This document shows positions 36,546-47,789 of a stretch of DNA of 64,000 bases, piece by piece. The stretch comes from Schistocephalus solidus. Taxonomy: Eukaryota > Platyhelminthes > Cestoda > Diphyllobothriidea > Diphyllobothriidae. The position numbers and the translations under genes are program-made. Below the pieces are notes generated by a model. The model had not been told where the DNA came from. It searched no databases and saw only the letters and a program-made list of their open reading frames with translations. Every line of letters starts with the position of its first letter. The stretch's first letter is position 1. The stretch lies in contig WEDG01004997.1 in NCBI GenBank assembly GCA_017591395.1, positions 1 through 64,000 on the forward strand. The letters run 5' to 3'.

Positions 36546-39500
36546 CATCCTCTCAGAATAAGAGGTGCGCTCTTAGATGTTTTAAGTCCTCAAGGTTCTC
36601 AGTCGCGTGAAATTGACTTTCATTAACCTACTACATCAAGTACACGGAATGACTAATTGTCCTCCTACATGGCCGAAAAAAACTGAGGCGGACATTTATG
36701 CAAAGTTCAGCATTTAAATATGAAAGAAACCGGGACGAAGAGGATAGAGAACCATTGATTACTTCTGTAGGAGAAAGGCTTCAGATTATAATTAAAACTA
36801 CTTTTAGTCAACTCGTACTGCAGTTGCTTCAGTTTGAACTAATGCATCAGTTGTCTTCTCTTACCTAACCATTAGTATTTTGATCAGGTTTGCGTTTTCA
36901 AAACTGCTCTATATAAAGTGCTACAAAACCTATAAATCATAACGTTCAGCTTGCATTGCATTCTCTCCGGAAATGTTGTGTTTGAGTTTATCAAAACAGT
37001 AACAAGGAAGTAGTTTTTTGAATTTTGTTTATTCAGCTTGAAATCGTGGTTTCATTTTAAATGGCATAAAAGCCCAAGCATCATGAACCACCTCCTAAAT
37101 GCAGTGAGTAGGCTTTTTTGGCATGCGAAAGTGCTTCAGTCACTATATGAATGACAAAAATCAAAATTATTTCCTAAATTGTATGGTTCCCACTCATGAA
37201 AATTCAAAAAGGCTATGTTAAAAGAAACTTTATAACCTTCGAAAAAAAGTATAAGCAGCAAGTGAGACTTCTCCTAATTTTTCCAAACACGAGTTTTAAA
37301 AACATGTTGACGTGCAATTTGCCGACATCTCTCATTTACATACCACAATTATGAGGGTTTCAGCTTATTACTGCGTCCATTTCCTATCGGTTTTCCAAAG
37401 GGAATGGATTATCATAAGCAAACATCTAATTTTCTGTTGCAGTCGAGGGCTTAAAAAATTTTACATACGTTGTTCAGGAAGTTTCCGACACTAAGAAGCA
37501 CTCAAAAATTGTCAGGGAAATTTGATTTTCCATAATGATTCCGGAGGGTGATATTTGGGATTGCTTTTATCAAAATTTTATGCCTTTATCTTAATGGAAC
37601 ATGATATGTCATGATGTCTTGTAAACGCAATATTTAAATCTGTATGATAGCATGATTACCATTTGAAACCTTATTAATCGGATAACCTGCAAAAATCTAA
37701 GTCATCATTCATTTCACATTACCGCTCAATTGTAACATGCATTTTCTAGGCACACGTATTAATAAATTGTGTCAAGCGTTAGCCGATTATCTTTAACTTT
37801 TACATCATGAAAAACTTGCAAATAAGCTACTTATACCGATCTCATTCTTGAAACAGATGTGCATACACTTTAAAATATCAATCTCAAATACCAAAAAAGG
37901 CACTTTTTCCCTTTTAATATTCAATATGTTTTCTTTTTAATTACAATGTCCCTAAATTTATTCAACTAACTTGCTGCCTTATTGCAAACAAGTTATCGTA
38001 AATTCTTAGGTAGGAGATACTTATGCATTATTTGAACGCTACAATCGTTCTTTTTAGGTAGGCCATCAATTAGCCATCAAAGCTTGGCCTTATTGCAATG
38101 TACAGGATATGTATCCTTCGTCTGTGGAATTTTCAATCTTTGGCATTAATGTTCGTAAAAAGGAGAGAAGATATATGTTCTACTTGTAGAAGATGCCCGT
38201 GAATTTTGCAATTTCTGCTGCTGGCGACTGGCACATAGACATATGGCAGCCAAGTGTGTAATTTTATCACTGAGACCATACAAAGGTGCACATGCCGAAT
38301 ACGCCTTCATAGATCCCATATCACGCACTATGAACTAGGCTAACTAATCGGCTTTTGTGTTGTTTTCACTGGACAACCTATTCTTTGCTACTACAGAGAC
38401 ACAACCAACCACCTTATAATAGGAGATTTGGCCAGCAAAAAATATTCGTCGGAAAAGTTGTGTGACTGATTAATATCGTTATGACAGTCCACAGTACCAG
38501 TTATTTGTAGACCTGCAGCAAACAATCGGGGATTTAAGTGCAACTATTTAAAGGTTAGACTTGGCTAACGGTCCCTTCCCCATATTTTCTGTTAAAGATC
38601 GAACGTACTTTCCGTTTGGATTTATCTTTCATTCACCCTATCCTATATTCCCATTTTTCAGGTAAGCAACTAAAATTTTACATCATTTTTAACCGTCCAT
38701 TAATTGTCAGATTAACAGAGCATTAAGGTTCTAAACCACTGGAATCAAGGGTATTTAGCAAGACCACACAAGACTTTTCGTTCTTTCAACTTAAAGAAGT
38801 TCACTGTGGTTGAGGATTCAAAACTTTGATATTCGGCTTCAAATGAATAAGCTGTACTCTATATTGAGGACTCAGTGTCAGACAATGCCCAAATTCTCTT
38901 TGCAAGTACAAACTGCTGCGCGCTTATAAAGTGAAAAATAGTGCTATTTATATATGCAGTGGAACAACCCTACAGTTGTTTTATTATTTTCACATACCTT
39001 GTAATGCTTCACTCAATTAAGCGCTCTAAAAATGAGAGGTAAGTCCAAAAATGAAATTGGCCGTTATTCAGGTTAGAAAAACGTCTAACCCTTCCAAAGT
39101 TAACTAATGGTGCTTAATCAATCTGACAATAAAAGGCAATACATGTAAAGTTCTGGAGGTGTTATCAAAGCTAAGCCACAAAAAAACTAGACAAACTTTA
39201 TGCTAATTTTGTACAGCATGATATAGGAAAAGGAGTAGGGACCCCAGTTTGATTTCTTTACAAATACGCAATGATAAGAAACTATTGGGCTTGCATTTTC
39301 ACATGCTTCGTCGTTCAACTGCTTATCGGTAGAAAACCAGGTTGAGCCGGCATTTTGCGTAGCCCCTTAACTGTGGAAGGATTTGTGTTGAGGTTAAAAA
39401 CAGTTTCAAATAGTCGTTTTTTGTTCAGTATCGCATCTTATAGCTTTCCACTTGCAGCTTCTCTGATAAATTTGCTCGTTTTTTTAACTCACAGCCTTAT

Positions 39501-40708
39501 ATTTTCCTCAAAAATTAGTTTGTAAATTCGCGTTTAAAAGCAAATTTGCAAAAGACTATTTGATCCATATTTTGCCAAATTAATTAGAATGATTACGACA
39601 ACTAAACAACTGTGAACGAACCACAGTAGCACTTGTGAATATGCATTCAGATTGCTTAGCCATCGGCTATTCGCCCAATTAAGCGACACTGGATAGCAAT
39701 TTCCGGGTTAATGCGGAGTCCCCGGATCTCCCTTACGCGGTTGCCATTATATACGCACTTCATAGTTCGATAAATAGGTATTTCGATTTTCTTTTAAATT
39801 TGTTAGCGAATATAGAATAAACCCCAAAAATAAATCTCTTGAGTTATAAAGGAAAATGGCCGAAAATGCTTGAGTCGTGAATATTAATGATGCAAATGTT
39901 TACTTGTTTATCCTTGCCATAAAACAACTTCATAACTTTGTACAGAACGGTTTTGTATAAATAGCAAGTCCCCTGAGAGAGAATGAGTGAGTGCCACCCA
40001 CCGTTGCTCGCAGGATAAAATTCTTTTGGAAATAATTTTAATGTGCTCAAATAGCATTTTTCGCAAATAATAGTAGCTTGCTGACCACAAGAATACGAGG
40101 GTAAAAACCTTTATTTCGATAATTTAGACATTTAGTTGCAAACGATAAACTGTATTCAACCGTCGGGTTTTGTGAATCTGGAGCTCACGTTACCATCCGA
40201 TGGCAGCCATACTGTTTACCTACCGATTTGAAGAACGGAAGCCGTTTAGGAGGGTCACTGACTATTTTTATGACCCCTAAATTTTAAGGCAGTTTCCCTA
40301 TTCAGATGTTAGTGAGATGATGGGTTATTGAAGAAGGCAATAAATTCTCATGCCCGTGTCGCAAAGCATTGATAGTAAATAGAGACATTTTTGGCGTTTC
40401 GATAATTGCCCGTGTCCACTTTGATAAGTTTCAATAAAGTCACAGCCAAATACCCAACGGTATAGGCAGGTTACAACATTTGATAATAAATGGTTGATTG
40501 CTAAACTACTTTGCCCTGACTTTGAATAGGAACAACTTCCTAAATTCTGCCGGAAAAGGTTATGATAACATGCTTTCCAATCAACCCTACAGTCAATAAT
40601 CGACTTCTGGCACGTACTAGTATAGAATGTAGCTAATTAAAAAGGGATGCTTTTAGAATAGACTGATCCCTTGTGAAATTTCAAACCGAAGAAAGCAAGG
40701 AAGCTTAC

Positions 40709-41278
40709 TTTTACTTTTCTCCTTGTCCGAAACAAAGAAGCCTCTCTTTCCTGCCGCAGTTTAGTATACTCAGGAGTACCCTGTAAGCGGCTTCCAAATT
40801 CCTGGGAGGGTGACTGGACAAGCAGTGAGCTCTTTCCATTGTCTATTCTGTGACCCGGATTGTGGATGCTGTTAGGGTCAAATTTGTACAAAAATGTTGC
40901 CTGTACAGCGGAGGTATGCAAAAGAATCAGGAGGAGGAGGACGCGTAGGCAGCCCGCAGTGGGACCAGAGAGGTGGGCTCTCCAACGAAGGGACCTGTGT
41001 AGTTTGGAATGTGAAAACAAATCCTTCACCCAGTGCAGGGCTGCTGATGACAATGGTGCTTTTGGGTGCCACCTTCCTCTGTATGCCGGGGACGACAAAG
41101 GACGCGGGGAAGAGGCTGCTGTGGCCAGATGGTGCCAACCCATCCCCGTATGCATGAGGCGCGCGGGGACATTGAACTCTGACCTCTGATTAGGCGTGTC
41201 AAGGCGACTCGTGGCCAATGCGTTCGGAAGCATTGCTCGGGCTTCAGTTGGATGGAGGTTCACAGAGAGGAATCTCAT
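40709..41278 (-). CDS. Exon 1 of putative secreted PDGF/VEGF-like precursor (signal segment)
   Basis: Open frame of 190 codons ending at a donor site (GTAAGC, plus-strand 40703-40708) in phase 0. An in-frame stop lies about 40 bases upstream of the ATG, with no earlier in-frame ATG. Residues 111-120 are a strongly hydrophobic core followed by a small-residue cleavage motif ending VQA near residue 127, as in a signal peptide or signal anchor. The exon ends with a furin-type R-T-R-R site (residues 184-187). The roughly 100-residue leader before the hydrophobic core is unusually long; translation may really start at Met42 or Met46. The GC-rich DNA upstream (41.3-41.7 kb) would be the promoter side. 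Joining to the next exon is inferred from strand, order and phase, not from a transcript. Confidence 0.6.
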
Positions 41279-41299
41279 GCATTTTACTCTAGGCGGCCG

Positions 41300-41720
41300 G
41301 GTTATACACGTGCAGCATCAGAGCTCAGGCGGTACATGAAATTTAACTGAAGTGTAGTCACACGTATTGGGTGATCGCACCAGGCAAGGGTGAGTGTCAA
41401 CGACTGACAGTGAGGGATCGGGGGGCAAAAGCTAGAGCGATAGAGGGAGAGACCGGCCGGTAGGTCGGATCTGAGACGCGCGAAAGTTGAAACGCACACG
41501 GGTTTGCGGGCGCAGACGTGCTGGTGCGCACATGCGTCTGTTGGCGTGTGTACGGTGAACTACCGCGAGGCAGACATCCACCTGCACTGCCTCCAGCTCT
41601 CGGTGTGTCTGGGTTTCGGTCGAGAAAAGGTCACGAACCTATCGAGAATTGCCAATGAACGCAGTCACCTGAGTTAACGTAAGAAGTCATTCGTGAACCA
41701 CAACTCCAGTGGCTGGGGCT
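41300..41720 (-). promoter_or_regulatory. GC- and CpG-rich patch upstream of exon 1; possible promoter/5' UTR
   Basis: Clearly richer in G, C and CpG than the AT-rich DNA on either side, and placed immediately upstream of the first coding exon on the minus strand. I see no convincing TATA box in the minus orientation. Assigned from composition and position only. Confidence 0.3.
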
Positions 41721-44700
41721 ACGTATAATTCAGCGAATGTGTACGAGCCCAGCGTCAATCGCCTTCCTTTTAACAAAGTTTAGGCTCATACATGTGCGCA
41801 TCTTAATGGCACGTGTATAGGTGAGTGGAAAAGTCGTTCCTCATGAAGTCACTCCATGAGCTACTAGAGTCCCTATGGTGTTACTTAATTCGTGGTTGCG
41901 TAAAGATCGGTGCATGAAAAACTAACCCAAAGTTCTGGAACATATCTCTGTCGGTAGTATTTGCACAAGAACCAAAGTACACTGCAATGCGTTTGTTTTC
42001 GTACAAACCTCATGAAAAGTCTTCTTAAAACTTCTATTTGGGGCAATACGCCACCGTGTCTGATGCGCCTTTTCCATTCAAGGCTAATAAGTAGGAAAAA
42101 AGGCCATTTTTCCAAATATGAATGTTTTTTGACAGAAAAAATTAAAAAAACTAGCGGCTTTACGCAGGATGAATGAATGTGATAGTACGGTTGTGCGATT
42201 TGAATTTAAGACCAATTTGCTCAGTCAGCCCTCATCATTTACTGATAGTGGCTCCGCCAACCTCCAACAACAAAAGATTGAACAAATGAAAGATGCCGGA
42301 GATACATATAAAAATTATTGCACTACCAGGAATAACTTAAATATTACGTGCGTGTTTCACTAACGTTTCGATTCCGACTGATGGCTTGAACCCATGAGGT
42401 CATCTTTGGTGTGTTTTTTGACATCCATTTAAAGTTTCACAGGGTAGTTTTTAACTTCACCAGGTGACATTCTAGAGGCATGGAGTAAAGAACTCGACAA
42501 AAAACTTCGCGCTCCATAGCGAAATCCGTAAGTGCCTGGACAACTGCGTAGTACTCTTATTGTGAGCATAGTGGAATGATTATTATCTGTGCAAACTCTA
42601 CTGCTTGTTTATTTTTTGCAGATTTAAAAATTGTGCGATTGTCTCTGAAAAGGACAGACTGCAATTAGAGTTTTTACATATATCTGAACGCTGAACCTGA
42701 AAAGTCGTGTACAGGAATCTTTACATCGTTTTTTTATTAATTCCTATAAGTATTATTTATTAATTTTTTCTTATAAATTCCTCACAACATCACAAACTCA
42801 ATTTAGAAAAAATTAAGTGGGGACTTAATGGACAATAAACCACTTATTTTGCGAGTTGAAGGACATTCGGGCACAGCATTTGAAAATTTTAACCGTGATT
42901 TGTGAATCTAGATAACTTTCGATATATTATTAAAAATCTTCTGGGATTATTAAAACTGCCTTAGATGACAGTGAACGTTTTTAAAGTTGGCTTACTACTT
43001 TAATCGAATAACTCTCAAAAGAAAATGTGACCTCACATACTTTTCAAATTTGGACACTTCTGAATTTATAATTTTCCCACTTTTCAGAAAAGGGGTACTC
43101 TTACTTGCGAAGGATTTGCTTTCGACAGTTAGCATTGAGTCTCTTTTTAATAGGATCTTGCCAAGCTTTTCAACTTGCATTCTGAAAGCATTTCCGTTCT
43201 GTGTTGCTAGATTTGTGCTATTTAAATAACTTACATGCCTTTATGTACCCAGCATGCTGAAACAGCTAGCTTTCGGTTGTTTAGCCAATGTAAAATGAAT
43301 GCGTATCTATAATCCATGCAAAGCAGAAGGTGTTGTTTAGGTGCGTACATGAAACTGATGCCGGACATGTAGTTCAAAGATAATTTTATCCTTCTTTTAA
43401 ACGTCCTTCACTGGTTTATTATGTTAGCAGTATAGCAACGATCCCTGTCAAATTGTGAAGCGTTTTTAAAAAGTTGAAAATACTTTATAAATGATGAGAA
43501 TTTTGCCATTCATCAGAAGCGAAAGGAGTCTAGTTGTCAAACAGGACAATGGCAAAACCTTTACATGCCTTAAACAAGTTGCTGATTAATAATAATTCTT
43601 GAGAATATCGCTTTATAACGGACTATAGATGCGTCGTTAAGTAAGAAGGTAAATGTTATAAGTATTACTAACAAAGTCACTTATAGTCATTTATTAATTC
43701 TATCTTAAATGTATTCAAAACATCCCCGCGAGGGGTACAAGGAGAGGCACCCTATAATTCATTTGGCTAACGCTAGTAAATTTGGTAAGGATGACTTATT
43801 TGGTTGCTTGAATAGAACAGGGATCACCTACAATGTAGGTGTCTGTGCGCCAACTTCGATACAAAATAGGTTCATGTTTATCGTTAGAGTTAAGGGAACG
43901 CTTATCATTAAAGTAAGTTAGTGATAGGTTTAGGGTTAGGACCCAATAATTTACACTCCATTCATACTTTTTATAATAATAAATGATAGCATATAATCAC
44001 AATTCTTCATTTTTGTAAAACATATCAGCATAGTCCAAAAGAAACCCTTTTATTTTCTGGACAGAAATTCCGGTTGGCCTTTAATGAGATTTTGAAACTG
44101 AGAGGAAACCTCTCCAGATTGCATATGAATAGTAAATGTTAAATACAGAAATCTTTTTTATAACATTATCTATCCTAAAAGTTATTCATTTTGTTTAGTT
44201 GTTATGCCTAGAAATTTCTATTTGATCTACATGTCCGATATTCCAGCAGGAAAAGAGATAAATGAAAGTGCACAACTAATGCAAAATGGACCACACTAAT
44301 CTTATCAGCTGATTTACCCAGTGGTTGTCCGGCTGCCAACTCGCAATTGCATAAAAGTAATAACACATAAGAGACCTTAGATTGGGTTTTGCGGGCAGCA
44401 CGCTGCACCAGAACAGTGCCCTGTGGGAAACCTTCACAAATTTTTGTCTGCATTGAGTTAACATCTATCTCCTAGTGACCGGTGATTAATAAATACGACG
44501 CTCTGGGGTTTCACGTGATATTATTAGAAGTGCTATGGTAGTTTAAGATGGTTTTCTCACGTATCCTGCCAGTGATTCGGGTGCAAAACTACCTGTGGAA
44601 TACACAAGGACGGTTTTAGTATAAATTGGGCCAAAATTGCTTAAGAGTCTTGCTAGCGCCCGTCAGCACGTTGCATTAACGTTAAGATAGTTATAAATTA

Positions 44701-47200
44701 AGAACCACATAGTAGAAGGACCAGTCTTTTGAGGCGCGAGAGAGAGAGAAAGGCAAGAGCGGGAAAACATTTTCGCTAAAAACCTATGATCGGAGTGTGA
44801 TAACTGATGCGCTCTAGTTGCCTAAATACACCCACACTCACACAGAATGGATATATGTACATTAGCTTGTGAAATTTCTTGCGAAGTAAAGACTCCGTTA
44901 ATCTTAATAATATATATTGTCATGGTCGACAGGCCCATGCACTTTTTGCCAAAGCAAGCCCGATTTCCGACCAGCTGTATCCTCTCCCTCGGGGGTGCCT
45001 GCCCCCAGATGGTTGGCCACATTTGATGCGTTGACAGCCGCTGCGGGTAACGGCGCTGCTTTGTGGAGTCGTCCTTGAGGGGCACGAACGTGCCTGTGCT
45101 AACTGCAGCTGGTGTTACTGTGGGCGGGGGACGAGTCACCAAGGCCTTTACTAGCTACGTTGTGTGTGTGTGTGTGTGTTTGTAGTTGCCATTTTGTTAA
45201 TGGCAAGTGTGCCGCAACACGCCTGGCAGGTTACAAGCTCGCATTTGGGCGCTTGCGCGCGCAGGATTATTTAAGTTCCTCTCTCATCTTTGGCACCGAC
45301 CACAACTGCTATCCCAATGAGCTTTTAGTGCCAATTCTTGCTCCAGTTGTCTACTATCTATCAGTACACTGCCACCGACAAAGGCCTCAGGTCGGTTTAC
45401 TTTTTCTCCAGACTGACAAGCAAAATCTTTTTCAAGGGTGTCTTACGAAAGTTTTTCCTGAGGTAAAATCCCTCACAAGACAGAGGAAGAACACGAAATG
45501 AGAAACAAGGTGAAGTACGCCAAAAAGATAGCCTTTCTAATCAGTGTTACGCATATGCGTATTTAATCAACTTGATCCCTAGCTGCAGATCAAGAACGTA
45601 CGCGTGGTATAACCTTATCATAGAGAGTATAAGCACGTTTTGACAGTAAGCTTATAGGTAAAGCTATGAGTAATATCTTCGGCTGATATACAAACGTGTG
45701 TGTTAACCTAGAAATTTTCAAATTATATCTGATGTTACCAAGACCTTAACGGCAATAAACTGAGTGTATTGCTGAGTTTCAGTCAAAAGGGGTAATTAAA
45801 GTGTAATAACTTGTTAGACGAGACCTACCTATCACGTCAGGCACTGTCTCCCTACCTGTGGTACTCGTAGTGGGTCTCCTCACTAGATTAGATACTACTC
45901 AAAGGCTTATTTACGGTTCTTTTTTCCCATCTAGCCTTTGGAACTTGAAAAGCGCGAATGAGTTCCATGCTGGGCAAGGCACCATTATTCTCGTAGGACG
46001 GTGAGATAATTTATCGCTGGCATCGGATGTCCTATGGGGAGTCGAGTTCACAAATGCGGTCTGATGTTAAGACGCAATAAGGGGTGGTCCATGTAGCCTT
46101 GGCTCTCAAAAAAATGAGTATACCGTCCAGCAATAATAAAAACTAAGCGAGCGTCATTCCCCGTGAATCAATCACTTCCAGTCACCACGGACTGAGAGTG
46201 CACCCATGACTAAACTGATAGAGCAGTCAGTTCTATGATCAAACTGGTTACTTCAAATCACTTATGTTCAGATTCCACATGGTCAGCGTTAGTTTTACAT
46301 GTTATAACGTCATGGAGTGGCAATGAGAATATAGGATGGATTGGGTTACAATATTAGAACACATTTCATGTCATAGATTATTGCTCTTTTATCCAAATAC
46401 TCGCTCATAGTCAGCTGTCACGCGGAATAATATTTTCATGATTTCTAGCTGTCTTTCGCTGCCATGATTTTTATCAGTCTTAAGCGTCACTGGGGACAAC
46501 GGATACTATGGGTCATTGCCGTTGTCCTTTTTCATGACCGATGGCCTGTAAAAAGAGGAAAAACATGAGAACCGGTGCGATCCAGAGTTCGCACCAGGGT
46601 TCCTTGGACACTTAGCAGAGGGCCAGCTTTCCACCGCTAAGTTACGGACTCGCATCTCGTCAGTCGCCATCTGAGATACTCGCAGCCACCTATGAGAGAC
46701 GTTCGTCGGTCTGTTCTGGTTAGAGGATGGGATACAGCTTATTATGTGCAACCTGCGCTGAGACAATTAACGAAAGTGTGTGTTTGTGTGTGTGACTTTT
46801 GTTATAGAGGCGGCGTATTGCTCCAACAATTAACCGCGTGGGAGAGGTGCGGGACCAACACGGGGAGGGGGACAAAGCAGGATTCGGCACAAATCAACAG
46901 GACTGCACTTCGTCCAATCGTCCCAGGCCAAATACTACAGACGCTGCTTTTGATTGCATGGCTAGACGTAGAATAACACTGAACCAGTCACTTGCGCCCA
47001 ATTCCCGCTTCTGGTGCTTGACCACCTCGGACAGTGTACTGTTTTCTAGGCGAAAAAAGAGAGTGAGAGAGAGTAAGGTGTAGTCTGGGGACTCCACCCC
47101 TAAGGGGTTAGAATGTTATGCCTCACCGAAAGCAAGCTGACAATCTTGTAGGCTATAATGGTGATGATGAACGAGATAACTCAGTTGTCTCAGGACGAGG
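41721..47200. other. Intergenic stretch
   Basis: Mostly AT-rich. Two GC-richer patches (44.90-45.30 and 46.55-47.05 kb), each followed or preceded by a GT microsatellite and a similar TTGTTA..GGC context, may be copies of one unnamed repeat. Nothing else recognised. Confidence 0.35.
45160..45181. repeat. (TG)n microsatellite
   Basis: About ten TG units. A shorter interrupted GT tract lies at 46778-46794. Both sit in GC-richer patches (44.9-45.3 and 46.55-47.05 kb) that I cannot assign. Confidence 0.9.
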
Positions 47201-47204
47201 AGTA

Positions 47205-47470
47205 AAGCTTAGGTGGGCGCTCATCGATCGGTTACGGACCTCACTCGTCTCGTTGTGCCTAGAGCCCCACCATCAGGCACGCAGTGGCAGAATTTCATTA
47301 CGGATAAAGACAAGGGAGACTGGAATGGTCATCTCTGGCTTAGATGCCGTCATCAGTCAGCCATACCCAATCCCAGATTATGCGGCACCAGAGGCTCAAA
47401 CTCGCTATCCATTGGTTAAAAGTCCAACGCTGTAACCTACTGTGCCACGAGCTCATTGTATTGTCGGTGT
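47205..47470 (-). mobile_element. tRNA-Lys-like hammerhead SINE, copy 9
   Basis: Minus-sense, direct tandem with copy 10 (308 bases between cleavage sites). The head contains GGACTTTTAACCAATGG (rc), giving the Lys(UUU)-like anticodon loop. The hammerhead box CTGATGA (plus 47350-47356) is intact, but GAAA reads GAGA. Confidence 0.7.
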
Positions 47471-47479
47471 CGATCGGGG

Positions 47480-47695
47480 ATGTTAAGAGTGGTAGATGGA
47501 CGCCCACCGATCGGTTACGGGACTAAATCGTCCCGCTGTGCCTGGGGCTCACTCTGGAGCCCCAGCAGTATCGGCACAGCGGCTAGTGATATAGGCCGAA
47601 TGGCATTACCGGAAAAGACCAGGGAGACTGAAATGGCCATTTCTAACTTAGACGCCGTCATCAGTTAAACAAAGCCAAATCCCGGTTTTGTGACA
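47480..47695 (-). mobile_element. tRNA-Lys-like hammerhead SINE, copy 10
   Basis: Minus-sense: tail with GCTCACTCTGGAGCCCCAGC, hammerhead box CTGATGA and GAAA intact, stem III ATGGCCAT, but stem I degraded. The head is missing where it meets copy 11 in inverted orientation. Confidence 0.65.
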
Positions 47696-47696
47696 C

Positions 47697-47785
47697 GAAG
47701 GGTTAGATATGGCTGACCGATGACGGCTAATAAGCCAGAAATGATCATTCCATTCTCCCCTTTTTATGTTGGTAATGTCATTCTA
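47697..47785 (+). mobile_element. tRNA-Lys-like hammerhead SINE, copy 11 (ribozyme part)
   Basis: Plus-sense fragment with box CCGATGA (47717-47723, one core change), perfect stem II GGCT/AGCC (47725-47728 with 47733-47736), GAAA (47738-47741) and the palindromic stem III ATGATCAT. Inverted relative to copy 10. Confidence 0.65.
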
Positions 47786-47789
47786 TTAT

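Larger units (their letters stand above)
29341..40708 (-). other. Intron 1 of the PDGF/VEGF-like gene
   Basis: About 11 kb of AT-rich DNA. It holds an inverted pair of hammerhead SINE copies (31.0-31.6 kb) and a decayed copy near 36.4 kb. The stretch 32.85-33.05 kb has short repeated GCGGGAAATT-like words. Short frames at 33.1, 35.3 and 38.2 kb lack convincing splice sites. The rest shows nothing I can name. Confidence 0.4.

Noticed and set aside
38146..38328. 60-codon minus-strand frame in intron 1 as an extra exon
   Set aside because: No convincing acceptor or donor.
40860..41189. Plus-strand frames opposite exon 1
   Set aside because: Shadows of the minus-strand coding exon.
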